A stretch of 64,000 bases of DNA from an uncultured Lachnospiraceae bacterium (GTDB taxonomy: Bacteria; Bacillota; Clostridia; Lachnospirales; Lachnospiraceae), in assembly GCA_910588875.1 (NCBI GenBank), contig CAJURT010000015.1:11418-75417 (forward strand). The letters run 5' to 3'. The first letter of the stretch is position 1. Every line of letters begins with the position of its first letter. Shown here one piece after another: positions 50,863 through 58,331 of the stretch. The notes beneath the pieces were generated by a model. The model ran no database searches, had not been told where the DNA came from, and worked only from the letters and a program-made list of their open reading frames with translations. The position numbers and the translations under genes were made by a program.

Positions 50863-51741
50863 CGCAATACCCACTCCAATATTATCTTTACCAAGAGGAA
50901 TAATGAAGTGCTCCTTCAAAAAGAATATGCTACCAGTTCCACCGATGAAATCCATGAGAAGCTGATGGATATGGCTGTGGCTGAAATCAGGGAGGTTGTG
51001 GATCAGTGTACCGAAAGCGAACTGGAAGAAATGCTGGACGGGATGGAGATGAATGAAAAGCTGGCGGATTACGGGCTGGAACATTCCCTGGGCATCGGTA
51101 TTGCTTCCTCCCTGCAGAAAGAATTAAAAGGCAATGTCCTGGGGGACAGCTTATTTACCCGTACCATGGTCCGGGTGGCCAGCAGTGCCGAAGGGCGCAT
51201 GAGCGGATGCCCTTATGCTGTCATGAGCAGCGCCGGAAGCGGGAACCATGGCATTACGGCAATCATCCCGGTGGTGGAGATGGCCAGACACTTAGGCTCC
51301 ACCAATGAACAGCTGGTAAAAGCCCTGGCCTTCTCCCATGCACTGAATGTATATATCAAAATGTTTACCGGGAAGCTGTCTGCCACCTGTGGCTGCGGGG
51401 TCTCCGCCGCAACCGCCGCTGCTGCCTCTATGGTGTGGCTGATGGGCGGAAGCGATGAGCAGATCGGCAATGCCATCATCAACATGAGCGGCAACCTGAC
51501 AGGCATGATCTGCGACGGAGGGAAAATCGGCTGCGCTTTAAAATTAGCCACTGCCACCAATGCCGCCATCATGTGCGCTTCCCTGGCTATGTCGGATGTT
51601 GTGCTCCAGCCCACGGACGGGATCTGCGGATACACCCCGGAGCAGGCTATCCACAACATGGGAAGGGTAAGCAATCCCGGGATGCTTAAGACCGATGCCA
51701 CCATCCTTGATATTATGATGGAAAAAGATCAGTTAGTATAG
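50860..51741 (+). pseudogene. cdsB: L-cysteine desulfidase (CdsB/UPF0597 family), 5' end deleted
   Basis: About 290 codons against about 430. The frame enters from the deletion junction as GISEIRNTHSNIIFTKRNNE and runs cleanly to the stop. Family blocks: RMSGCPYAVMSSAGSGNHGI, GKLSATCGCGVSAATAAAAS, NLTGMICDGGKIGCALKLAT and VVLQPTDGICGYTPEQAIHN. The C-terminal cysteines expected to hold the [4Fe-4S] cluster are present; the N-terminal third with its catalytic loop is gone. A GTG at 50908 could start a shorter protein but no ribosome site supports it. Intact enzymes split L-cysteine to pyruvate, ammonia and sulfide, the same chemistry as the 40-44 kb operon. Confidence 0.87.
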
Positions 51742-51770
51742 GATTTTAGGATCCGGGCTCTCACAAACAG

Positions 51771-51799
51771 TTGCAACTTTTCCAAAATTGTTTTATGAT
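51771..51799 (+). promoter_or_regulatory. Promoter of the ABC-class ATPase gene
   Basis: -35 TTGCAA (51771-51776), a 17-bp spacer and -10 TATGAT (51794-51799). The predicted start is near 51806, exactly where a hairpin begins. Confidence 0.65.
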
Positions 51800-51805
51800 G
51801 GTAAC

Positions 51806-51848
51806 GGCAACACTGGCCTCTGGCACATGCCGGCTGCCAGTGTTTGCC
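51806..51848 (+). other. 5'-terminal mRNA hairpin
   Basis: GGCAACACTGGC pairs with GCCAGTGTTTGCC (one bulge), with an inner GGCA/TGCC. It has no T run. It would form the first 43 nt of the ATPase mRNA, ending 30 nt before the ATG. Confidence 0.5.
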
Positions 51849-51878
51849 GAAATCAACATCATCCAAAAGGAGACCATC

Positions 51879-53633
51879 ATGAAATCATCCAATGAACTGC
51901 GCACTCTGCTGCGCTCCATCGACCATAAAAGCTATCCCGCCTACAAGTCATTGGCGGGTTCCTACCATTTCGGCAGCTATACTTTATTCATTGACCATGT
52001 ACAGGGAGATCCCTTTGCTTCCCCCTCCAGCCTTCATGTGGAGATTGCCCACAAGGATGCCGGGTTCCCTGCTTCCACCTATGGGCCGGACTGTTCCCGC
52101 ATCGCACTCCAGGATTTTCTGACCCGGAAGCTGTCCTCCTTGTTTGAGGATTTCAATTTCCGTGCCAAGGGCTCCGGCAAAAGCGGCCTGATGTCCGTCA
52201 CCCGATGCGGCCAGGAGGTGCTGGAACGCAGTGCCTGCCAGATCACGGACTCCAAGATCATTGCCCGTTTCCATATCGGTTTCCCCGCCTTTGGCCGCAC
52301 CATCAATGCCGGTGAACTGGACAAGATCCTTTTTGACTTCTTGCCCCGGTGCGTGGAAAGCTGCTTTTTCTACCGCCGCCTGGATGCAAAGAAGGTGGAG
52401 AGCACCGTCTTTCTGGCCGAGGACCAGGCCGCTGTCCGTGAGATCCTCAAAAAGGAAAACCTGGTGGCCTTTGTTGCCAACGGCTCCATCCTTCCCAGGA
52501 AAAGCGGTGTCTCCGACCTGCCTTTAAAAGACAGCATCCCATTCACTTCACCTGCCGCCATGGAGCGCTGCTTTACGTTGCCCCATAAAGGGGAGATCAA
52601 GGGGATGGCGATCCCCCAGGGCATCACCCTGATCGTCGGCGGCGGCTACCATGGGAAATCCACCTTGCTGGAAGCACTGCAGATGGGCGTCTACAACCAC
52701 ATTGCCGGTGATGGGAGGGAGTATGTCATCACAGATGACACAGCCATCAAGCTACGGGCTGAGGATGGCCGTTCCATCCGCAATGTTGACATTTCCCTGT
52801 TCATCAATGACCTGCCCAACAAGAAGGACACTGCTTCCTTCAGCACGCCTGACGCCAGCGGCAGCACCTCCCAGGCTGCCGGGGTCATCGAGGGAGTGGA
52901 GGCCAATACCCGCCTTTTCCTGATCGATGAGGATACCTCTGCCACCAACTTCATGGTGCGGGATGATTTTATGCAGCAGGTCATCAGCCGTGAGAAGGAA
53001 CCGATCACCCCGTTTCTGGAACGCGCCCGGGATCTCTACGAGAAGGCCGGCATTTCCACCATCTTGGTAGCCGGCAGTTCCGGTGCCTTCTTCTATATTG
53101 CAGACAAAATCCTGCAGATGGACTGCTACCGGCCGGTGGACATCACCGACCAGGTGAAAATTCTCTGCAAAGACCACGCCGCTCCCAGGATCCAGGCGCC
53201 GGGATTTTCCGTCCCCGGCTTTGCCCGCGCCCTTCCTGCTTCAGGCCGCGGCGGACGCGGCGGTTCCGGCGACCGCCGGGGAGGATATGGGGGCCGCGGC
53301 GGCCGTGGCGACGGGCGTGACAGCCGCCATGAGCATATGAAAATCAAGACCTTTGGCAAAGACTCCTTCTCCCTTGACAAGGAGACCATCGATATGCGCT
53401 ATGTGGAGCAGCTTGCCGATTCCGAGCAGACCAATGCCCTTGCGCACCTGCTGCGCTTTGGCCTGGAGCAAGTGATCGACGGCAGGAAATCCGTGCGGCA
53501 GACCGTACAGGTGCTGGCTGATATGCTGGACAGACAGGGCTGGGAGCCTTTCTGCAGTTCCTATGTGCCCTGCGGCCTGGCAAAGCCCCGCAAACAGGAG
53601 ATCTTCGCCTGTATCAACCGCTTCCGCGGGTAA
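51879..53633 (+). CDS. Predicted ABC-class P-loop ATPase with RGG-rich segment
   Basis: 584 residues, starting MKSSNELRTLLRSIDHKSYP. It matches the uncharacterised family of ABC-class ATPases (COG3044-like). Residues 1-240 are the N-terminal family domain. Walker A is IVGGGYHGKSTLLEALQMGV at about 253. VITDDTAIKLRAEDGRSIRN and the Walker B-type strand RLFLIDEDTSATNFMVRDDF follow. At about 455-483 lies a Gly/Arg run (SGRGGRGGSGDRRGGYGGRG), like RNA-binding RGG boxes. A helical C-terminal domain ends FACINRFRG. AGGAG precedes the ATG. There are no TM segments. Function unknown; 43 bp before the DAHP synthase gene. Confidence 0.88.
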   Translation: MKSSNELRTLLRSIDHKSYPAYKSLAGSYHFGSYTLFIDHVQGDPFASPSSLHVEIAHKDAGFPASTYGPDCSRIALQDFLTRKLSSLFEDFNFRAKGSGKSGLMSVTRCGQEVLERSACQITDSKIIARFHIGFPAFGRTINAGELDKILFDFLPRCVESCFFYRRLDAKKVESTVFLAEDQAAVREILKKENLVAFVANGSILPRKSGVSDLPLKDSIPFTSPAAMERCFTLPHKGEIKGMAIPQGITLIVGGGYHGKSTLLEALQMGVYNHIAGDGREYVITDDTAIKLRAEDGRSIRNVDISLFINDLPNKKDTASFSTPDASGSTSQAAGVIEGVEANTRLFLIDEDTSATNFMVRDDFMQQVISREKEPITPFLERARDLYEKAGISTILVAGSSGAFFYIADKILQMDCYRPVDITDQVKILCKDHAAPRIQAPGFSVPGFARALPASGRGGRGGSGDRRGGYGGRGGRGDGRDSRHEHMKIKTFGKDSFSLDKETIDMRYVEQLADSEQTNALAHLLRFGLEQVIDGRKSVRQTVQVLADMLDRQGWEPFCSSYVPCGLAKPRKQEIFACINRFRG

Positions 53634-53676
53634 TCCTGGCTGAAAACCAAGTTATGTTAGGGAAGAGGAGGAAAAA

Positions 53677-54705
53677 ATGGGATTTGAATTCATTAACAAA
53701 CTACCGGCGCCTGCAGAGATCAAGGAGCAATTCCCGCTCCCCATCGAATACGCCCTGGTAAAAGCCCGGCGGGACGAAGAGGTGAAAAATATCATTAGCG
53801 GCAGCAGCAATAAGTTCCTGGTCATCATCGGCCCATGTTCCGCCGATAACGAGGACTCTGTGCTGGACTATGCCTGCCGCCTGGTAAAAATACAGGAAGA
53901 CACCCAGGACAAGCTGCTGATCATCCCCCGTGTCTATACCAATAAGCCCCGGACAACCGGGGAGGGGTATAAAGGGATGCTGCATCAGCCGGATCCTGAA
54001 AAACGCCCCAGCATGGCCGACGGCCTCCATGCCATCCGCCATGTCCATATGAAGGTGCTGAAAGAAACCGGCTTGTCCACTGCTGACGAGATGCTCTATC
54101 CGGATAACGTCAGTTACCTGGACGATATTATGTCCTATATCGCTGTAGGCGCCCGCTCCGTTGAGAACCAGCAGCACCGCCTGGTTTCCAGCGGCTGCCA
54201 TGTGCCGGTGGGCATGAAAAACCCCACCAGCGGTGACCTTTCCGTGATGCTGAATTCCGTAAAAGCCGCCCAGTGCGGACACGAATTCATTATGAGGGAC
54301 TGGGAGGTAAAAACCTGCGGCAATCCCTGGACCCACACCATCCTCAGGGGAGCCGTCAACAAGCACGGCCAGTGCCTGCCCAATTACCACTATGAAGACC
54401 TTATCCTGCTCCATCAGCTATACTGCGAACGGAACCTGAAAAACCCTGCCTGCATTGTGGATGCCAATCATTCAAATTCCAACAAGCAATACAGGGAACA
54501 GATCCGTATCGTTAAGGAAGTCCTGCACAGCCGCCGGCACTCTCCGGATATCCATGATTTCGTAAAAGGCGTGATGATCGAGAGTTATATCGAGCCAGGA
54601 TGCCAGAAGATCGGCGAGCATTGCTATGGCAAGTCCATCACCGACCCCTGCCTGGGCTGGGAGGAATCGGAACGCCTCCTGTATGAGATTGCCGAAACCG
54701 TTTAA
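53677..54705 (+). CDS. aroF: 3-deoxy-D-arabino-heptulosonate 7-phosphate (DAHP) synthase, class I
   Basis: 342 residues. It condenses phosphoenolpyruvate and erythrose 4-phosphate, the first step of aromatic amino acid synthesis. Class I (AroFGH) motifs: VIIGPCSADNEDSVLDYACR, IPRVYTNKPRTTGEGYKGML with the PR-TGEGYKG substrate loop, GARSVENQQHRLVSSGCHVP, GMKNPTSGD, ILRG, IVDANHSNSNK and KGVMIESYIEPGCQ. The aligned N-terminal extension implies feedback control, but I cannot tell Phe- from Tyr-sensitive types. AGAGGAGG lies about 6 nt before the ATG. Followed by a terminator; probably cotranscribed with the ATPase gene. Confidence 0.94.
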   Translation: MGFEFINKLPAPAEIKEQFPLPIEYALVKARRDEEVKNIISGSSNKFLVIIGPCSADNEDSVLDYACRLVKIQEDTQDKLLIIPRVYTNKPRTTGEGYKGMLHQPDPEKRPSMADGLHAIRHVHMKVLKETGLSTADEMLYPDNVSYLDDIMSYIAVGARSVENQQHRLVSSGCHVPVGMKNPTSGDLSVMLNSVKAAQCGHEFIMRDWEVKTCGNPWTHTILRGAVNKHGQCLPNYHYEDLILLHQLYCERNLKNPACIVDANHSNSNKQYREQIRIVKEVLHSRRHSPDIHDFVKGVMIESYIEPGCQKIGEHCYGKSITDPCLGWEESERLLYEIAETV

Positions 54706-54734
54706 AGCACCCCGTAAACCTTTCCTATGATTTA

Positions 54735-54776
54735 AAAAAACAGCGTGGCAGAAATCATTTCGCCATGCTGTTTTTT
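54735..54776. terminator. Bidirectional terminator
   Basis: A 15-bp stem with one G-T wobble (AAAAAACAGCGTGGC/GCCATGCTGTTTTTT), 12-nt loop and T runs on both strands. It serves the DAHP synthase gene (+) and the small convergent gene (-). Confidence 0.85.
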
Positions 54777-54788
54777 GTTCTCGCATCT

Positions 54789-55055
54789 TTATGCCCTTAC
54801 ATCAAGAATCCTGGTTCCCCGGTCCTTCGGATGCCCCAGCATCTCATTCGTAAACTCCCGGTTCGCCCTGGCCACAATCGTATCCAGCCGGGCTGTAACC
54901 CCGTCCCGCATGAGATCGTTAAATTTGATTTTGCCTGCCCTCAGTTCCTCCTCCAATTCCGTCCCGTTGTGTTCCTGTTCCCCTGGCTCTTCCCCATGCT
55001 GCGGGACCATCCAACCCCGCATTGCCATGGAATGCACATGAATACCGATCCCCAT
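54789..55055 (-). CDS. Small hypothetical protein
   Basis: 88 residues: MGIGIHVHSMAMRGWMVPQH, a charged middle (EEPGEQEHNGTELEEELRAG), and a helical end (TIVARANREFTNEMLGHPKD). It has no TM segment or signal. AAGGGGG is 3-4 nt before the ATG, and a strong terminator follows 13 nt after the stop, so it looks real. It lies 20 bp after uppP and is probably cotranscribed. I recognise no family. Confidence 0.65.
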   Translation of the reverse strand: MGIGIHVHSMAMRGWMVPQHGEEPGEQEHNGTELEEELRAGKIKFNDLMRDGVTARLDTIVARANREFTNEMLGHPKDRGTRILDVRA

Positions 55056-55075
55056 AAACCCCCTTCCTTTCCTGC

Positions 55076-55918
55076 TTATGCCAGCAAAGCCGACACGGCA
55101 AAATAAGCTACCACAACCACACCCAGAATGATCCGGTAATATCCAAACAGCTTAAAGTTATTCCGTTTGATATATCCCATCAGGAACTTGATCGAATATA
55201 CGGACACCACAAATGCAATCAGCATTGCCGAGACCAGATAGAAAATCTCGGTCCCGGAAAGCATACGTTCCACCCGCAGGATAAATTTTACTATTTTTAA
55301 CAGGCTGGCCCCGAACATAACCGGAATCCCCAGGAAGAATGTAAACTCGGCAGATGCCGCCCGCGAACACCCAAGCAGCATGGCGCCGATGATGGTGACC
55401 CCGGAACGGGAGGTTCCCGGCACCAGAGCCAGAAGCTGGAACAAGCCGATGTAGAGCGCTGTCCTGAAGTCGATCTGGGTGACCCTCTGTACCGGGAATT
55501 CCGCATAACGGCTGCGGTTCTCCACCATGATGAACAAAATCCCATATACAATCAGCATCGCGGCCACCACAAATCCGTTATAAAGGTGCTGGTCCATCCA
55601 GTCGTCTAAGGGCACTGCCACAACTACCGGGATACAGGCCACAGCGATCTTAAACCACAGAAGGATTGTCTCCTCCCTCTGCCTGCCGCTTTTGCCCCGG
55701 CTAAAGGGGTTCAGCCTGCCGAAATACAGCACCACCACTGCCAGGATCGCCCCCAGCTGGATCACTACTTTGAACACATTCCAAAAATCCTCGGTCATCT
55801 TCAAGGGAATGATCTCTTCCAGGAGGATCATGTGGCCGGTACTGCTGATGGGCAGCCATTCCGTAAACCCTTCCACGATCCCAAATACAATAATTTTCAA
55901 AAATTCGATTATATCCAT
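55076..55918 (-). CDS. uppP: Undecaprenyl-diphosphatase UppP (BacA)
   Basis: 280 residues, multi-pass membrane enzyme that dephosphorylates undecaprenyl diphosphate to recycle the lipid carrier for peptidoglycan and other wall polymers; it also gives low-level bacitracin resistance. The two inverted-repeat active-site motifs are present: EGFTEWLPISSTGHMILLEE near the N-terminus and LALVPGTSRSGVTIIGAMLL at about 155-180. Eight hydrophobic segments are visible. The start is MDIIEFLKII, 15 bp after the ung stop in the same direction. Confidence 0.96.
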   Translation of the reverse strand: MDIIEFLKIIVFGIVEGFTEWLPISSTGHMILLEEIIPLKMTEDFWNVFKVVIQLGAILAVVVLYFGRLNPFSRGKSGRQREETILLWFKIAVACIPVVVAVPLDDWMDQHLYNGFVVAAMLIVYGILFIMVENRSRYAEFPVQRVTQIDFRTALYIGLFQLLALVPGTSRSGVTIIGAMLLGCSRAASAEFTFFLGIPVMFGASLLKIVKFILRVERMLSGTEIFYLVSAMLIAFVVSVYSIKFLMGYIKRNNFKLFGYYRIILGVVVVAYFAVSALLA

Positions 55919-55933
55919 GCTAAACTTTCTCTC

Positions 55934-56608
55934 CTACACATTCTCAATCTGCCAGTCAATCGGCGCAAGGCCATTGGACTCCAGAAACGCATTGGTCTTG
56001 CTGAACGGCCTGCTGCCGAAAAATCCCCTGTGCGCCGAGAGGGGGCTTGGGTGGGGGGCCTCCAGGATCAGGTGTTTTGGGTTGTTTAACATCGCCTTCT
56101 TCGTCTGGGCCGGACGACCCCATAAGATAAACACGATGGGCCGGTCCTGCTCGTTCAAGGCCCGGATCGCCGCATCCGTGAACTCCTCCCAGCCGATCCC
56201 CCGATGGGAGTTGGCGGCATGGGCACGCACCGTCAGCACCGTGTTCAGCAGCATTACCCCCTGCTTTGCCCACTTGACCAGATAACCATTGTTGGGAATC
56301 TCACAGCCAAGGTCGTCGTGGAGTTCTTTATAGATATTCACCAGGGAAGGGGGAATCTCCACGTCCGGCTTGACGGAAAAACAGAGCCCGTGGGCCTGCC
56401 CCACATTGTGGTAAGGATCCTGTCCCAGGATCACCACCTTTACCTCGGAAAGCGGCGTGAATTCAAAGGCATTAAAAATATCGTTGGCATCCGGAAAAAC
56501 CTGCCTGGTCTGGTACTCCTCCTTCACCTTTTCATATAGTTTTTTGTAATAGGGCTTTTTGAATTCTTCCCCCATTGGCACCAGCCAGTCATTCGCGATT
56601 GCTCCCAT
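55934..56608 (-). CDS. ung: Uracil-DNA glycosylase, family 1
   Basis: 224 residues, standard length. It removes uracil from DNA. Motifs: VVILGQDPYHNVGQAHGLCF with the catalytic Asp in GQDPYH, PPSLVNIYKELHDDLG, VMLLNTVLTVRAHAANSHRG, ILWGRPAQTKK and the DNA-intercalating EAPHPSPLSAHRGFFGS with the catalytic His. ATG at 56608 follows AAGGAG by 8 nt; the frame is open to 56668 but without a ribosome site. Forms a short run with uppP. Confidence 0.96.
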   Translation of the reverse strand: MGAIANDWLVPMGEEFKKPYYKKLYEKVKEEYQTRQVFPDANDIFNAFEFTPLSEVKVVILGQDPYHNVGQAHGLCFSVKPDVEIPPSLVNIYKELHDDLGCEIPNNGYLVKWAKQGVMLLNTVLTVRAHAANSHRGIGWEEFTDAAIRALNEQDRPIVFILWGRPAQTKKAMLNNPKHLILEAPHPSPLSAHRGFFGSRPFSKTNAFLESNGLAPIDWQIENV

Positions 56609-56693
56609 TGATTTTCTCCTTTTCCTCGTATTTTCCTGTAACCCTTTTGCTTGTCCAAAACATCCCATTATTATGGGGTTTCCCTGCCTGTAT

Positions 56694-57455
56694 TCAGAGC
56701 CTTACCGGCACCCCTCTTCCCTGCAGGTATTCCTTTACCTCCCGGATCTCCAGTTCCTTATAGTGGAACAGGGATGCTGCCAGGGCGGCATCGGCCTTTC
56801 CGGCTGTCAGGGCATCGTAAAAATGCTCCATCCTCCCTGCCCCTCCGGAGGCAATCACCGGCACCGAGACATTTTCTGCAATCAGCGCTGTCAGTTCATT
56901 GTCGTATCCCGCCTTTGTGCCGTCGCAGTCCATGCTGGTCAGCAAAATCTCCCCTGCCCCCAGGCGGTCTGCCTCCATGGCCCACTCCACCGCATCCAGG
57001 CCGGTATCCAGCCTTCCCCCATTTTTAAACACATTCCAGCCCTTGCCGTCCTCCCTGCGCCTGGCATCAATAGCCACCACCACACACTGGCGCCCGAATT
57101 TGTCTGCGGCGTCACAGATCAGACGCGGGGTATTGATGGCAGAAGAATTGATGGAAATCTTATCTGCCCCTTCCCGCAGCAGCCTGCGGAAATCCTCCAC
57201 TGTCCGGATCCCGCCGCCCACCGTAAATGGGATAAACACCGTCTCTGCCACCCGGCGCACCATATCCACCACCGTCTCCCGGGCATCCGATGAGGCTGTG
57301 ATGTCAAGGAATACCAGTTCATCAGCCCCGGCCTTGTCATAGGCTGCCCCGATCTCCACCGGATCCCCCGCATCCCGCAGGTTCACAAAATTGACGCCTT
57401 TCACCACCCGCCCATTATGTACATCCAGGCAGGGAATAATCCGCTTCGTTAACAT
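56694..57455 (-). CDS. hisF: Imidazole glycerol phosphate synthase cyclase subunit HisF
   Basis: 253 residues, a TIM barrel. With HisH it converts PRFAR plus ammonia to imidazole glycerol phosphate and AICAR in histidine synthesis. Catalytic Asp11 is in RIIPCLDVHNGRVVKGVNF, and the second Asp (about 130) is in VVVAIDARRR. Phosphate loops are FTVGGGIRTVEDF and VIASGGAGRMEHF. ATG at 57455 has AGGAG 7 nt upstream; seven extra in-frame codons are rejected. Follows hisH by 64 bp. Confidence 0.96.
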   Translation of the reverse strand: MLTKRIIPCLDVHNGRVVKGVNFVNLRDAGDPVEIGAAYDKAGADELVFLDITASSDARETVVDMVRRVAETVFIPFTVGGGIRTVEDFRRLLREGADKISINSSAINTPRLICDAADKFGRQCVVVAIDARRREDGKGWNVFKNGGRLDTGLDAVEWAMEADRLGAGEILLTSMDCDGTKAGYDNELTALIAENVSVPVIASGGAGRMEHFYDALTAGKADAALAASLFHYKELEIREVKEYLQGRGVPVRL

Positions 57456-57519
57456 TATGCCTCTCCTTCCTGCCATATTCCTTCCAGGCGGTCACTTTTT
57501 CCCTGTTATGATGTTGGGG

Positions 57520-58146
57520 TCAAAAGGTATTTTGACCCTGGTACCATGTTATAAAGTTCTTAAGGATCGCCAGCCCCACGCTTCCGCTCTTCTCCGGATG
57601 GAACTGGCATGCCGCAATATTCCCCTGCTCCACCGCCGCATGGATATGGGTGGTATATTCCGTCGAGGCCGCCACCTGCCCTTCCTCTTTTGCCTTTAAA
57701 TAGTAGGAATGGACAAAATATACATAAGCCCCGTTCCCGATCCCGGCAAACAGGCGTGTCCCTGGCTTTATCTCCAGACGGTTCCAGCCCATGTGGGGAA
57801 CCTTCATGCCCGCCTTGTCCGGAATCCTTAGGATCTCTCCCTCAAAAAGCCCCAGGCCTTCCACTCCCGGGCTTTCTTCACTGCCCTCAAAAAGCAGCTG
57901 AAGCCCCAGGCAAATCCCCAGAAACGGAGTCCCCTGCCCTGCTGCCTGCCGGATCACCTCCACCAGCCCGTAGTGGCGCAGACGTTCCATCGCATCCCCA
58001 AAAGATCCTACCCCGGGCAGGATCACCCGGTCTGCGGCCAGGATCGTCTCCCGGTCCCTGGTAATCAGGGCCTCCTCCCCCAGTGCCTGCAGCGCCTTCT
58101 CCACACTCCTCAAATTGCCTGCATCATAGTCTATAATCCCTGTCAT
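57520..58146 (-). CDS. hisH: Imidazole glycerol phosphate synthase glutaminase subunit HisH
   Basis: 208 residues, class I glutamine amidotransferase that supplies ammonia to HisF. The catalytic triad is Cys79 in LGICLGLQLLFE, and His183 and Glu185 in CQFHPEKSGS. LPGVGSFGDAM and KVPHMGWNRLE are family blocks. GGAGG is 5 nt before the ATG. hisH and hisF form a two-gene unit here; other his genes are outside the window. Confidence 0.96.
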   Translation of the reverse strand: MTGIIDYDAGNLRSVEKALQALGEEALITRDRETILAADRVILPGVGSFGDAMERLRHYGLVEVIRQAAGQGTPFLGICLGLQLLFEGSEESPGVEGLGLFEGEILRIPDKAGMKVPHMGWNRLEIKPGTRLFAGIGNGAYVYFVHSYYLKAKEEGQVAASTEYTTHIHAAVEQGNIAACQFHPEKSGSVGLAILKNFITWYQGQNTF

Positions 58147-58272
58147 GCCAACCTCCGCCCGTCATCCATGTCTTCTGGCTGTGCGCCTGGAACCAATGCA
58201 TTCGTCTGCCTTGCCTTCTTTTCCTGCAACGAGTTTAGCACAGACCCCGCAATTTATCAAGTGGGATACGCC

Positions 58273-58301
58273 TTGCTTTTTCCTTTCCGTTTGTCTATAC
58301 T
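58273..58301 (+). promoter_or_regulatory. Promoter of the OLD-family gene
   Basis: -35 TTGCTT (58273-58278), a 17-bp spacer and -10 TATACT (58296-58301), with a start about 24 nt before the ATG and GGAGG between. Confidence 0.6.
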
Positions 58302-58331
58302 GGTATCATCAGAGAGAAAAGGAGGCGCCCC

